This document shows positions 12,767-41,110 of a stretch of DNA of 64,000 bases, one piece after another. Within the stretch, counting starts at the first letter, position 1. Each line of letters begins with the position of its first letter. The notes under the pieces were generated by a model, which saw only the letters and a program-made list of their open reading frames with translations, had not been told where the DNA came from and did not search any database. The position numbers and the translations under genes are program-made. Origin of the DNA: Sinotaia quadrata (taxonomy: Eukaryota; Mollusca; Gastropoda; Architaenioglossa; Viviparidae); assembly GCA_028829895.1 (NCBI GenBank), contig CM054179.1:104878875-104942874 (forward strand), given 5' to 3'.

Positions 12767-14650
12767 TCATCAGTAAAACTATCACAGGAGTGTGGATATG
12801 CAATCCAACGGGGGTGGGGGGGGGTAAGAGAGAAAGAGAGAGAACTTTGGGGCGAAAAGAATGGGGGTGAGAGATCATCAGCTTCTTGAGTTCACTAACA
12901 TGCAAAGGACCAGTCCTGCTTTGTATAATGAAGTTTTATTTTTTTCTGTTTTGACTTTTGAATGGTCTATGGATATACATTGGTTTGTCTTTGGGAAAGG
13001 ATGGTAAAAAATGGCAAATAAAAGGTAAAAGATGGAAAATAAAAGGTAAAAGATGGAAAATAAAAGGTAAAAGATGGAAAATAAAAGGTAAAAGATGGAA
13101 AATAAAAGGTAAAAGATGGAAAATAAAAGGTAAAAGATGGCAAATAAAAGGTAAAAGATGGCAAATAAAAGGCAAAAGATGGCAAAAGGAGGGATGTTAA
13201 AAGAGTCAGTGTGAAGATTGTTTAACGTGGCGATGAGTACGCAACAATGTCTTGGGCTCCAAAGATCGCCAACTTGCGGGAGAAAAGTACACGTTTTACA
13301 CACACATGCAATCACACAGACGTATACATGCACGCGTGTGAACACATGCATTCACGCAAATGTACAGTCTTGCATCAAGTGAAGAGTACATATTGCACAG
13401 ACGTGTTCTTGTATACATATACATAGGGCCTACTTATGTAATTGTGCACATGCACCATACACCATACAGTCTTGTATCAAATGGGCAATAAGTATATATT
13501 ATGCACACTCATACCAAAACATGCACAAACGTGGTTTACAAACATATATGCAATCAAGACACCACAACCCATGCTTTACCAAATCAAAACAATATTTCTG
13601 CACCTCGAATGTCTTTGTGAAAGAAATACGGTAAGGCCTAGATTGAGGAGTGTGGACTGTAAAGTGCGAATACACTTATCGACTCTACCGGATGTAGTAA
13701 CCAACCTAGCACAGCGTGAGTGTGTGGGTAGCCTACCGTATATTTCTTAAGAATCAGTTATTTGATATAGTGATATATTTAGACTGCCAATACCTCCACT
13801 GTTTCACGGGTGGATAGATTTGTACGGGTGACGGCTGCTTTTATTGTCAAAATTGACCGCCTGTGTGGGTGAGTGAATATTGTACTCTCTTACACACAAA
13901 GCGTAAATATGCGCACACACGCAAATACACATGCACACAATACATATACGGATTAACACATACACGTACAAACAACATGCAAACAGACACGCCTAACTAT
14001 CAGAGTGTTTGAGTTTGCATATACCTGGAATGCGATTATTATTGTTCTAGTGTAGTTACTTTTGCGATAGTGTTTTGACTAAGTGACTAAGTGGTATTAC
14101 TGATTTATTACTAATTGAACCGAACAAGCGAGTGTAAGGCTATAAAGATAACATAGCGAATGTGAGTAAACCACGAACTGTTGGGGTGAAAGGTCAACTC
14201 GTGAACTTTTGCAGAAAGGTGGCGCGTACGCGATCGCTGTGCAGTGGGACGTGCCAGTGTTATGTAGGTTATCGCAGCGCAATAATCCCCCACCCTTGCA
14301 CCCGTATGGGGTACGAGCACAGTGAGACTTAAGACACGCGGATTTCTCAAGCTTGGAGGGTGCGGTTTCTCTCTCAGTAAATGTGTATCATGAGCCCGAG
14401 GATTTCTGTGGACCCATTGCTTTACTATAATTACTATGGTAAGTCAATCATCCACTGTCTTTTGTAATTTTCTTGTGTATATGTTTATTGTGTGGAATTT
14501 TTTGCTGTTCTTATGCCTGTTAAAAAGGAATTGCTGACACACCTCTCAAATTATGAAAGTGCATATCCAGATAAAGAGTTAGGGTAGAGATTTCAACATA
14601 TCCAGGAAATATGAAATTATGACTTCACGTATTTGGGAACGCACAGTTTG
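8131..14650. other. Intergenic DNA without a recognised gene
   Basis: I find no exon or domain that can be supported here. Contents are AT-rich unique DNA, a (GT)n tract at 10399-10446, a CT/CA compound tract at 12714-12767, poly-G runs near 11757 and 12412, and a 21-bp minisatellite at 13014-13195. ORFs of 60-140 codons are present but show no conserved motif. Confidence 0.6.
13014..13195 (+). repeat. 21-bp minisatellite, about 9 copies
   Basis: Tandem units with core gatggaaaataaaaggtaaa. The period is a multiple of three, which explains open frames on both strands (KGKRWKI-type repeats). No sign of real coding. Confidence 0.9.
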
Positions 14651-14679
14651 CAGTATCGGTGGTTCAGTGGAATGTTTAT

Positions 14680-15007
14680 CCACAAGTGCTTATACACTTA
14701 CATACTCATCAACCATTGCTCGCACACTTATGTACATATTACCCATTACTTGCATACTTGTGTGTAAATAAACCATTGCTTGCATACGTATGTGTAAATA
14801 AACCGTTAGTTGCAATCGTATGTGTAAATAAACCATTGATTGTATACTTAAGTGCAAATAAACAATTGCTTGCATAGTTATGCACATATCTCCGATTGCT
14901 GACACACGTATACACACATCAAACACTGCTTGCAAACCTATATGCAAATCACCCACTTGACACAGTGTAGACACATCAACCATTGCTTACACACTTACAA
15001 TCACATC
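14680..15007 (+). repeat. 30-bp minisatellite, left part
   Basis: Degenerate units with cores acacatcaaccattgc and cacactta. The array is interrupted at 15008 by a probable solo LTR and resumes at 15990. Confidence 0.85.
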
Positions 15008-15989
15008 TGTGACGTTTTTGCTGGGAGATGGGCAAGATGTTAATTCTCCACCACCCTGGTCGCCCATAACCTTAGGCTAATCCCCAAAACACACAGTATG
15101 GCTGGCCACACATTTTAGAAAAATGAATGATATATAATGTAGAACACAAGAGTGATAGTTCTAGAAGAGCCCCCCCCCCTCCCCCGATACAATCAGCCAA
15201 TATAGTAAATACAGCGACGGGCTATAACATATAACATGTAAGTGGGTTACGATAACACTACTGGTCTAAGTATCAACAATAATGTATTCAACAAGAAATA
15301 ACATAAGACAGTTCGTTACATATAGCAATAGTTCAACAGTTACAATTAGAGTTTATAAATGTTAATAGTTCAAAATCACGACCATGTGGTGTTGTAAGAG
15401 ACTGTTCATTTTTAGCTCAGTGGCACTGTGGTAGTTATTTGGTTCATTCATATGAGTGAACTATAAATGCGTTTATAAGAGAACACTGAATATTTCTGAG
15501 TGGACTCTAAAATAAATCTGAGAGAAGTTGACTGAAACTGTGTGGTTGTTGACTTTATGGTTACATAACTTAGGATCATCTGACATGTCATCTAGGGTTC
15601 CAGTGAATATCATAGCAGATGCACACATGGTCCTTCAAGACAGTCTTCGGTTCGTGGGTTGTTCTGCTCTGGAGTTGCTTCATGGCTCAGCAATCATCAA
15701 ACCAACATCCAAGATAAAGTTCCGATCTGCCAGTAAAATACACGTAGGCAAAGAATTCGTCCACATATGTTCTCTGTATTGCCTCAGTGGTCAGCTTGCA
15801 TTTGACTAATGATGTCTGGCACATTCGTTTGTGCATAGTTGAGCTGTGTTTCCTTTGGTTAGTTTAGTGAGTAGAAACTCAATCATTTTTCTAGCCTAGG
15901 AACATGGGTCAGCCATTCTAGAACTAGGTTTGCATGTAGTCTATTTTTAGAGGAGAGTGGGTGTGGGCTACACAAGCCAGTATATGACA
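15008..15989. mobile_element. Probable solo LTR, 982 bp, TSD ACATC
   Basis: The element starts TGTGACG and ends ATGACA, the TG...CA termini of LTRs. It is flanked by the 5-bp direct repeat ACATC at 15003-15007 and 15990-15994. It sits inside a 30-bp minisatellite: deleting element plus one ACATC restores the unit (...acatcaacca...). It contains a possible AATAAA near 15511. No second LTR or internal coding region is adjacent, so it is best read as a solo LTR left by recombination. Family not assigned. Confidence 0.7.
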
Positions 15990-16320
15990 ACATCAACCAT
16001 GATTGCACAGTTATATATGCATTAGCCATTGCTTGAACACTTATATACACATCAAATATTGCCTGCACACTTATGTACACATCAACCATTGCCTGCACAC
16101 TTATATACACATCAACCATTGCCTGCACACTTATATATACATCAACCATTGCCTGCGCACTTATGTACACACATAAGCCATTTGCTTGCACTCTTATACA
16201 CGTAAATCGTCGCTTGCACACTTACATACACATCAACCACTGCTTGCACATTTATGTGCACATCATCCATGACTTGCACACTTATGTACACATCATCCAT
16301 TGTTTGCACACTTATTTTCT
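15990..16320 (+). repeat. 30-bp minisatellite, right part
   Basis: Continuation of the array at 14680-15007, with cores acacatcaaccattgcctgc and cacttatgta. About ten units. Confidence 0.85.
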
Positions 16321-16609
16321 GACATTAACTGTTCCCTGACGTGCACATCAACTCATGCTTGCACATTTACACACACAATGTAAATGTGATCACTACCTGC
16401 ACAAGAAACAAGGACACTACCAATATGCTTGTAATTCATTACAGTGACTATTTTGAAATTAAGTTCTTAAAATCTACAAAAACATGATAGAGTTCTTGTT
16501 GGTGCTGGAGGTACTTCTCACATAGCAATCTCAGGATAAAAATCTGTTCAGTTGCATCTGCCTTCTGGATGCTTTGTGTGGATCAAACGTGTTCATCAGT
16601 TTTTTTTTT

Positions 16610-17404
16610 TAGAACTACAAATTCCAGGAGCCTTAAGCCTCTGTCGTTTGTCTCTTTATTGCAGTAGTGTCCACATTTGCCTTTCCAGCTCTTAACCGCA
16701 TCCTCTCCTATTTTGGCATTCCAGTCTCCTTGCACCACAAGAATTTCTTTCTTTGTGGTCTGGTCCAGGACTTCTTGCAGTTGGTCATAGAAGTCCTCTA
16801 TTTCTTCAACATCATGGTCTGTAGTTGGAGCGTAAGCTTGCACAATGGTGATACTGAGTGGGGTTGCCCTCAAGCGTATGGTGATAAGCCTGTTGGAGAC
16901 TGGCCGACAATTGATGACAGTGTACACGATGATTTTGTGGACGAGAAATCCGAAACCATGTTCATGTTTATCATCTCTACCAGAGTAGTATAGTTTATGG
17001 CCGTCCTGTGTTGATGTTGCCCCAAGGTTCTTCCATCGTGCTTCGCACAGTCCCAGGACGGTCCAATGGTATCGTGTATCGTATATTTCGTGTGTCAGTT
17101 CCTCTACCTTTCCAGGAGATCTTAATGTTCTGATGTTCCATGCATCAATGCTGATGTTATTTCTGGCACGGAGTTTTGATGGTGATAGTGCACTAGTAGT
17201 ACACAACACCTCTGCCCTGGTGCAAGACAGAAGGCGTGGTCCTTTGTTCCAGACGACGACCGATCCGGTATGAGTTGAGGCAAAGTTGTCATTACATATG
17301 ATGTGTCTCGGGCAGATGAACCTGACGGAGCCCTTCCCTTTCCGGGCTGTTGACCACAGCCAAAACTCCACATTACTAGTGGCTCGCCTTGGTCCTGGAA
17401 ACAA
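16610..17404 (-). pseudogene. LINE fragment: endonuclease/exonuclease/phosphatase domain
   Basis: The minus-strand open frame carries the apurinic-like endonuclease of a non-LTR retrotransposon, of the type often annotated as craniofacial development protein 2-like. Visible blocks are WNIRTLRSPGKVEEL, LGLCEARW, YYSGRDDKHEHGFGFLVHK, VQAYAPTTDHD and VVQGDWNAKIG, in the right order for the fold. The E of CEARW and the GDWNAKIG block are catalytic in the family. The frame stops matching after GLRLLEFV and runs into A10. The reverse transcriptase is absent, so it is a fragment and cannot move by itself. Confidence 0.8.
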
Positions 17405-17846
17405 GGCCGTTGAGTCCTTCTTGGGACTCCTCTGCCCTGGGCGGTGACCTCATTGAGGAAGTTCATACTGCCCAATCATGAACTGTGTCAGCACCCTAGC
17501 CTTTGGTTATCCAAAATTTAACCTGCAAGGCAGCAGGGGACTTCGTGGAGGGCGGGGTCGTGTATATATATATCCCGTGCATCTTCCCTCTGCCCATACA
17601 TTTTATAATAGCTCAAGTCAAATTTGCTCGCTTTCACCTGCCCTAATTCTGGTAATTATTTTGAGCAGATTTACGAAAGAAGTGGCGTCCAGATAAATCT
17701 CTTCACCGGGTGCAAAGTAGTCAAGGGATCTGGACACAGGACTCTCAGGCAGGAGGTCGTGCGTTCTAAAGGCGCAAGACTCGTTGTCGTTAACGGGGTT
17801 TTCCACTTTTCTCTAGTTCGCTAAGTCACACATAGTGTTCCAATCG

Positions 17847-18205
17847 CGTATTGAGGAACGCTTAGAGACACGAAGTGCTAATATACAATGAATAACGTAT
17901 TGTGGAACGCTTAGAGACACGAAGTGCTAATATACAATGAATAACGTATTGTGGAGCGCTTAGAGACACGAAGTGCTAATATACAATGAATAACGTATTG
18001 TGGAACGCTTAGAGACACGAAGTGCTAATATACAATAAATAACGTATTGTGGAGCGCTTAGAGACACGAAGTGCTAATATACAATGAATAACGTATTGTG
18101 GAGCGCTTAGAGACACGAAGTGCTAATATACAATGAATAACGTATTGTGGAGCGCTTAGAGACACGAAGTGCTAATATACAATGAATAACGTATTGTGGA
18201 ACGCT
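17847..18205 (+). repeat. 49-bp minisatellite, about 7 copies
   Basis: Units contain cgtattgtggaacgcttaga and gacacgaagtgctaatatac. It lies about 350 bp upstream of the gene 2 signal-peptide exon. Confidence 0.95.
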
Positions 18206-18569
18206 CAGACTAGCAATGGCACTGTTCACTGAAGGACTGGGTATATTTATTCAGACTAGCAATGGCACTGTTGTTCACTGCAGTGCTGGATACCACTGCT
18301 AAATGTGGGTCTGGGTAGCGACTAACATGCGACTATAAATAAACAGCAGTTAACTGTTAATATATATGATGAATTTATAATGTGTTATCCTCATTTATTT
18401 TAGACACTGAGATGCAATCAATCTGGAAGCGAAAAGCATAAATTTCTACCCTTCAATGCAGCGTTCAGTAAATGTGATTATAAATTTTAAAATATAGCGA
18501 TTGTTTTAAATATAATTTTCATGTATTTGATATAATGTGTTCATTTCAGTTCTGACCATGTGAGCAAAC

Positions 18570-33910
<15,341 letters not shown>

Positions 33911-34881
33911 AGACGGAATTAACTGATGAAGTCCACTTTCGTTTTTGATTGCGTCGCAGTGCTGCAGAACATTTTCTGTGACTCTGGGAGCATTTCCTGT
34001 GAACCCAGGAATGTATTTTTTTTTTTAAATTGTTTCCACCTAAGATCCCTAGTTTGGCAGTTTACGAGCTTAGCCATATTATATAAACACTAACCGACAT
34101 TCATCCAGTGTGGGTTTCTTTGCATTTACATTCTTCATGAGTTACTGCCCTTTTGTTTCATTAGTTTTATTTATCACTTATGTTCTTTGTTTATTGTTTC
34201 TATTATTATGTATAATCCTTTTTATTTTGAAAGGATGCATTTAATCTGGAATCTCTTACCTGAAAATATTTGCTTCAGCAGAAAAAAAATTAGTTTTATT
34301 TGAGTTTTAACAGTCAGTTTTCTAGGTTTGTTTTTGTTCTTCTGTTTTGATTGTGTATTGCTTATTTTGTTTAAAATGAGTTTGCTTTAGATATCTTTTC
34401 TAATACAGTTTACGTATGTGTGCTCTCTCAGATATAGTGTTTGAAAGTCGACATTATAAATGAATATTATAAATAAAAGGGATATACTTTAATAATAATA
34501 TGAAAGACAGTAGATATTGATTATAATACAGAATGTGACTAACTTAATTTTGCAAAGTAGAATAACAGTGCAATAAGAAGAAAACACCCCTGGAAAACAA
34601 TGTACTGTACACGCTTACTGATAAATATATTTAAAATAATATATATTTTTGGTGACAGCAGTCTTGAATCTCGAATACGGCCTTCTGCAACAAAATACAT
34701 GTATACTCAATGATGCGGAACATCGTAAATATTTACTTTTTTTAGGCGTTGTTGTTTAATAATAAAGTATCATCAACATTTTCAATTAAACTAATGAATG
34801 CATAGGTTGCTAATGTACGTATTTATTTTTTTCTGAAGACAAAGCAGTTAATTGTTATTATTATTATTATTTTGCAATGCT

Positions 34882-35165
34882 AAGTAATTACAGGTAGACT
34901 TCATTTATAGGTCACATATGTTAAGTAATTAAAGGTAGACTATATTTATAGGTCACATATGCTAAGTAATTACAGGTAGACTTTATATATAGGTCACATA
35001 TGCTAAGTAATTACAGGTAGACTTTATATATAGGTCACATATGCTAAGTAATTACAGGTAGACTTTATTTATAGGTCACATATGCTAAGTAATTACAGGT
35101 AGACTTTATTTATAGGTCACATATGTTAAGTAATTACAGGTAGACTTTATTTAGAGGTTACATAT
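34882..35165 (+). repeat. 41-bp minisatellite, about 7 copies
   Basis: Units contain taagtaattacaggtagact and ataggtcacatatg. Confidence 0.92.
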
Positions 35166-35424
35166 GCTGGTATTTTTATTATTTGTTTTCGTTAGAGAAG
35201 CGGGTTGGGGAGGATTAAATATAATGTTTATGCACTTACTGTGTGCGTTGTGACAATAATAACTGCTTGAACCAAAGTTGTACTGCGTGCGTGTGTTAAA
35301 ACACTGTATTAGTAATCGCTGAAGTTTGCACGTATTAGGGGAGACTTTTTATACATTAATCCTTCCTTGTGTGCATTGTGTTCAAACAAAATATTTTTTG
35401 GATCATTCTTTTGTTGCTGCAGTG

Positions 35425-35640
35425 TTTAGGTGAGTTAGAATATTATTTGTGTGAATTAATTTTTACATTTTTTGTGTGCGTGAGTTAGAATATTATTTGT
35501 GTTAATTAATTTTTATTTTTTCTGTGCGTGAGTTAGAATATTTTGTGTGTGAATTATTTATGTAGCGTGTGCGTGAATTAGAACATTATTTGTGTGGATT
35601 AATTTTTGTAGCGTGTGCCGGAGTTAGAACATTATTTGTG
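35425..35640 (+). repeat. Degenerate repeat of about 40 bp
   Basis: Units with gtgcgtgagttagaatatta and tttgtgtgaatta, about five copies. Confidence 0.75.
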
Positions 35641-36424
35641 ATTACATTGTTTAATGTACATCACTTCTAGAATAATTTTTGTACATACATTTGTTTTAGT
35701 ATGTACCCGGTTTTTTTAATTCTAGTTTTATATTATAATATATATATATATATATATTGCAAACAGCTGTCCGGTCATAACTGCCCTGCATTTCTTTTGC
35801 TTATGTGTACGTGTGTGTAAGTCAGAAGGTACTTGCATTGAACATTTTGTTCGTATGTAAAAAGAAATGATTGGATAATAACATTTTTCTAACGCGACCG
35901 TCTTAACTTGATGTTTTCGTTACTTTATACAATTTTTGACTGCCTCACACTGCCGCCCAAATTTGGTTTTCTTTTGTGTTCATATTATTATTTTTATTTC
36001 TGCATTTGACTGGTGCACTTCGGTGAAGATCCCCACTGCCGATAATTTACATAATATACGGTTTATTGTTCAATTTTATTCATTAAATATCTATTGTTTA
36101 TAATGTCGCCTGTATCCGCAAACAATTCTCGCATGCATGTCTGAACTGCTTAATTTGGAAACAGATAACGTTTGCACTGTGATGACGATGACGTCATCAA
36201 TATATTTTTCTGTTTTTGAAGACCTAACCTAGTTATGTTTTATTTGTCATAAATCTAGTGTCTGAACCGAAACCAGTATAAATACTTAACCCCAGACTAT
36301 GTTACTTTTCCTGTGAGGACTATGGGGTAGATTTATTGATTATCTTAATTGAGAGCAGAGATTTATTGATTATCTTAATTGAGAAAATGATTGTGCAAGT
36401 TATTTATGAAAATATTTGATTGTG

Positions 36425-36893
36425 TGATTGATTTGCTGACATTGTTGAAGATGTTATTGTTGACGTTGGTGAGAATGTGCATGTTATTGTTGACGTTGGT
36501 GAGGATGTGATTGTTGTTGTTGACGGTGGTGAGGAATTGCATGTTATTGTGGACGTTGGTGAGGATGTGCATGTTCTTGGTGAGGATGTGCATGTTATTG
36601 GTTGAGGATGTTATTGTTGTTGTTGACGGTGGTGAGGATGTGATTGTTGTTGTTGTTGACGTTGGTGAGGATGTGATTGTTGTTGTTGACAGTGGTGAGG
36701 ATGTGATTGTTGTTGTTGACGTTGGTGAGGATGTTATTGTTGTTGTTGACGGTGGTGAGGATGTGATTGTTGTTGTTGACGGTGGTGAGGATGTGATTGT
36801 TGTTGTTGACGGTGGTGAGGATGTGCATGTTATTGTTGACGTTGGTGAGGATGTGATTGTTGTTGTTGAGCGTGGTGAGGATGTCATTGTAAC
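36425..36893 (+). repeat. 30-bp minisatellite, about 14 copies
   Basis: Units contain ggtgaggatgtgattgttgt and tgttgacg. It is purine/TG-biased, and open on both strands only because of its period. Confidence 0.92.
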
Positions 36894-37844
36894 CAATTGA
36901 GTGCAGCTAATGATAAAACTAGAAGGTTGTGTTGGTAATTATAATATTGATATAATGTTAAAAGGAAATGATGCTGATGGTAAATTAATTTGTTGAGTTG
37001 CTGATAATGATGACGACGACGAAGATTGTGATGAAATTCATAAGAGTTTATATGTAACCGTTATCGTAATCATTTTTCGTAAATAAATTATTAATACAGA
37101 ATATAATTAAGCAAAGATCTGTACCAGGAAAAATGTTTTATTCATAAGCTTAAGTACCGGTCAACTGTTTAAGTGTCACAAGAAAGAACTTTATGAATTT
37201 AGCACATTTCCATTTAAGCCTGTTTGTGTGTGTGTGTGTAGATTCACTTGAAACCGCTATATTTGAAATAGTGACGTGTGTTCTGTGGTCTTGATTAGCT
37301 GACTGATTGATTTATATTGTCTCGAAGTTCATTGCTTTTGTGGGGCAGGGTTAGTGTACTTCTGTGTGTCGATTGGTTGTAGTTAGACATGAGTGGTGAG
37401 GTTCACCGAGAAGGAAGGAAAAAAACATTTCTCTTATCTGAAATGAACTGATCAATACTGATCACATCAATCTTCAAATAACTCATTGGCTCATTAGAAA
37501 CCACACCCACTTCTCGACCACCCCACCCCACAAACATACACACTCCCCCGTGCGGCATATGGTCTGCAGAATGATATATCACTAACGGAGCCAGGCCTCT
37601 ACAGTAATATCAAGCTCCTACAGACCTACAAGAATGCAGTTGTTTGCCTCTTCCCTCACCCCATTTATTTTTCTTTGGGGCGGGAGGTTTGAGGGTGGAG
37701 TGGGATACCACACAGTGTGGAATATGAAGTTGTTTTTTTCAGTCTTGTTTGCTGAATGAGTTGATGTATTCATTCAGGTAATTAATCAGAAACTAATTAT
37801 TTTATTTAATTGTTCTTATAAATTGTTGAGTAATACTGTGAACT

Positions 37845-38225
37845 TTAAATGTAATCGGATGGGTTACAAGCGAATTTCAGACTGTATAACTTTTGGGTGG
37901 GTTACAAGCGAATTTCAGACTGCATATTTTTTGGTTGAGTTACTAGTGAATTTCAGACTGTATATTTTTTGGTTGAGTTACTAGTGAATTTCAGACTGTA
38001 TATTTTTTGGCTGAGTTACATGTGAATTTCAGATTGCATATTTTTTGGTTGAATTACATGTGAATTTCAAGACTGTATATTTTTTGCTTTAGTTATTTGT
38101 GAATTTCAGACTGTATATTTTTTGGTTGAGTTACATTTGAATTTCAAACTGTATATTTTTTGCTTTAGTTATTTGTGAATTTCAGACTGTATATTTTTTG
38201 GTTGAGTTACATGTGAATTTGAAGA
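37845..38225 (+). repeat. 38-bp minisatellite, about 10 copies
   Basis: Units contain tatattttttggttgagtta and gtgaatttcagactg. Confidence 0.92.
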
Positions 38226-39014
38226 ACTTAATTTTAGAATACGTTGTGTTACATGCAATTTTCAAAATTGATATATCACAATGGTTGAGTCACGTATGAA
38301 ATTCGATTATACTTATGTGAATGTTGGAATTATGTATAAATTGCAAAATGTACCATTCGACAAGGATGTATTTGCCAGTGATTTACTGTAAAGTTCAATG
38401 TGTGACTGATTGATTCACGTGCAAATCTGAGTATATGAATGTTGTTAATTTTAGTACTCGATTAAGGGAATGATTGTTATGCATGAATTTCATAACGTGA
38501 ACGGTTGAGTTACATGTGAACTTCTTTATGTTTGTCTGATTGCTGGTTTACATGTGAATTTACAAATTCATGTCTGAATTTTGAGTTACAAGAGAATTTC
38601 AGTATTTGTCTATCAGAAACGAAGACTTTAATTGCAATTCAGTATTTTGTCCATTAATCTGGTTTAGGTACACTTTATTGACCACTTGTTGGATTTTATT
38701 TGACCTTGAAATTTCGGACAAAGGAGTTGTGTGTTTATCTTTCATAGCACTCGATGTATGCTTGTGTCGAAACAAATTTCTTTGTTTACACGTTTTATAG
38801 ACTTTTCATTAGCAGTGTATTTACGTTCTTTATAGACTTTTCACTATTCATGTAAATAGCAATTTGTTTACACCTTTTACAGACGTTTCACTATTCATAT
38901 AAATTAACAGTCTGCATATGTTTTTGGCGTGTACATCTTGCCACACTTTCTTGCCAAGATGAATATTTTGTACTGTGACGGAAGTCGTCATACTGCCCGT
39001 GCAATTCGTTTTTA

Positions 39015-39305
39015 AGATAACTCAAAATAGCAATTACTCATATTAGAATAGTAATTACCCATAATAGAACAGTTATTACTCATATTGGAATATTAATTAC
39101 TCATATTAGAATAGTAATTACCCATAATAGAATAGTAATTATTCATATTAGAACAGTGATTACTCATATTAGAATAGTAATTACTCATATTGGAATAGTA
39201 ATTACTCATATTCGAAAAGTGATTACTCAGAATAGTACATTACTCATATAAGAATAGTAATTACTCATATTGGAATAGTAATTACTCATATTAGAATAGT
39301 ACATG
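39015..39305 (+). repeat. 21-bp minisatellite, about 13 copies
   Basis: Units contain attactcatattagaatagt. Confidence 0.92.
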
Positions 39306-40544
39306 ATAAATGTATATTGTTTTTAATTGCACAGGATTTTATTTTAAATTATTTCTCTCCTTAAAACTGAAAAGTAAATAAAACAGTTTTAAAAGATTTA
39401 TTAATTTTCTTAGCAGCATAGGGAAACGTGTTCTTTTGCGCAAACACAAACAATTTTCTTTTTCCCACAAGGGATCTGGACTACTTTAATTTCAGTCGTG
39501 CTTTCTCCATCCTGTTGTAACCGAAGCTACTGACTACAACACAACTAGGCCGTAAATGAACTACGCTACGAATACTTTTCAATCCAACCCTTTAACTGTA
39601 CACATGTTATTAGATTTAGGCCTTTGTGTTCCCAATTTCCCTACGTACCTCCCCATGGGTAAATACCTATTATCATCACAGACAGTTATCTCACTTTTAG
39701 TGCTTCGTCTCGTACTGTATCTGGGTCGCTTAGCTCTCATTCCCTGCTCTACCACCATTTATTATTCAAAGAAAATAATTTTTATCATGAGAGGTGAGAC
39801 GCTTTAAGAGCCTTAACCTTTAACCATGTTTAACTTTCTCACGGTTCGTGGCTACATGAGCCGTTTGTTGTTCAGTCAGTTTAACAAGACAAAAATTAAA
39901 ATTATAATTTGGAAACGAGAATAATAAACAAAATGGACGGTCTTTGTTTCCCCAACAGCCTGTCACAACAAAAGTTCAATTATTTTTGAAACGATTGCTC
40001 TCCCCTTTTATATTTTAAGTGAGCTGTCATGTATGATAAAGACCAATGACGAATCTGACTGGGATAATTTCCATGCCTGCTTTTTTGTCTATTGCTGCAT
40101 GGAGGAGAAAGCAAACGTTACTAATTAATAGCAGAAAGAAGAAACACACTATTGTAATAACTAATATGCAAATTTCGGAATATTACGACTTCAGTTCATA
40201 TATATCTTCATGGCGTGGTTTGGGAGGTGTTGCAAACAGTGTTTGATGCAGACACTCTTCGTCCTCTGCGAATACATATGCAGGTCTGTCTCGAAAACTC
40301 TCCATCAAAAGGGTCAGAAATGTTTTCACAGCTCTATGGTCGCATATATATCATGGTGCTAATTGGTGACTTATACTTAAAAACAAGAAAACAAAATTTT
40401 AAAAATAATTTTAAAACCCAATCTCTTGATTGTACCATACTTACTTTTCAAAATCTTATCAGACATCACCGGAAGTTACACCTGTCCGTCTGAAAGGTTC
40501 ACTTCTTCAGGCACATCATTGGTAGCAAAGTGTGTGTCTGTGGG

Positions 40545-41110
40545 TAAATCTTTTGATTTGAGAGGCTTACTTCTCTAAATACATCGTCTGAAGCAAATAT
40601 ACAGGGGTTATGTATTTTGTTTTAAGAAGCCTACCTCTCCAGATATATCGCTTGAAGCAAATATACAGGGGTTATGTATTTTGTTTTAAGAAGCCTACCT
40701 CTCCAGATATATCGCTTGAAGCAAATATACAGGGGTTATGTATTTTGATTTAAGAAGCCTACCTCTCCAGATATATCGCTTGAAGCAAATATAAGGGGTT
40801 AAATATTTTTGTCAAAGGCGCCTATATCTTCAGATAGCTCGCCTGAAGCAAATATAGAGGGGTAAATATTTTTGTTAAAGGCGCCTATATCTTCAGATAC
40901 ATCGCCTGAAGCAAATATAGAGGGGTAAATCTTTTGGTCTAAGACGCCTATATCTTCAGTTACTTCGCCTTAAGCAAATATAGAGGGTTAAATCATTTGG
41001 TCTAAGGCGCCTATATCTTCAGTTACTTCGCCTGAAGCAAATATAGAGGGTTAAATCATTTGGTCTAAGGCGCCTATTTCTTCAGTTACGTCGCCTGAAG
41101 CAAAGGTTTA
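40545..41110 (+). repeat. About 60-bp minisatellite, 9 copies in two subfamilies
   Basis: Units contain cgcctgaagcaaatatagag and ttaaatcatttggtctaagg. The left copies differ by cttgaagcaaatatacaggg, so there are two blocks. Confidence 0.85.

Noticed and set aside
15528..15809. 93-codon plus-strand frame
   Set aside because: It lies inside the probable solo LTR and resembles nothing I know.
17618..17830. Possible SINE or tRNA-like segment near ggaggtcgtgcgttctaaag
   Set aside because: No convincing A and B boxes and no poly-A or target duplication could be placed.
36375..36900. Thr/Ser/Ile-rich frame on the minus strand and Val/Asp-rich frame on the plus strand
   Set aside because: 30-bp repeat artefact; the strands mirror each other.
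39556..40493. Three plus-strand frames of 66-92 codons
   Set aside because: No motif or splice context; length expected by chance over this distance.
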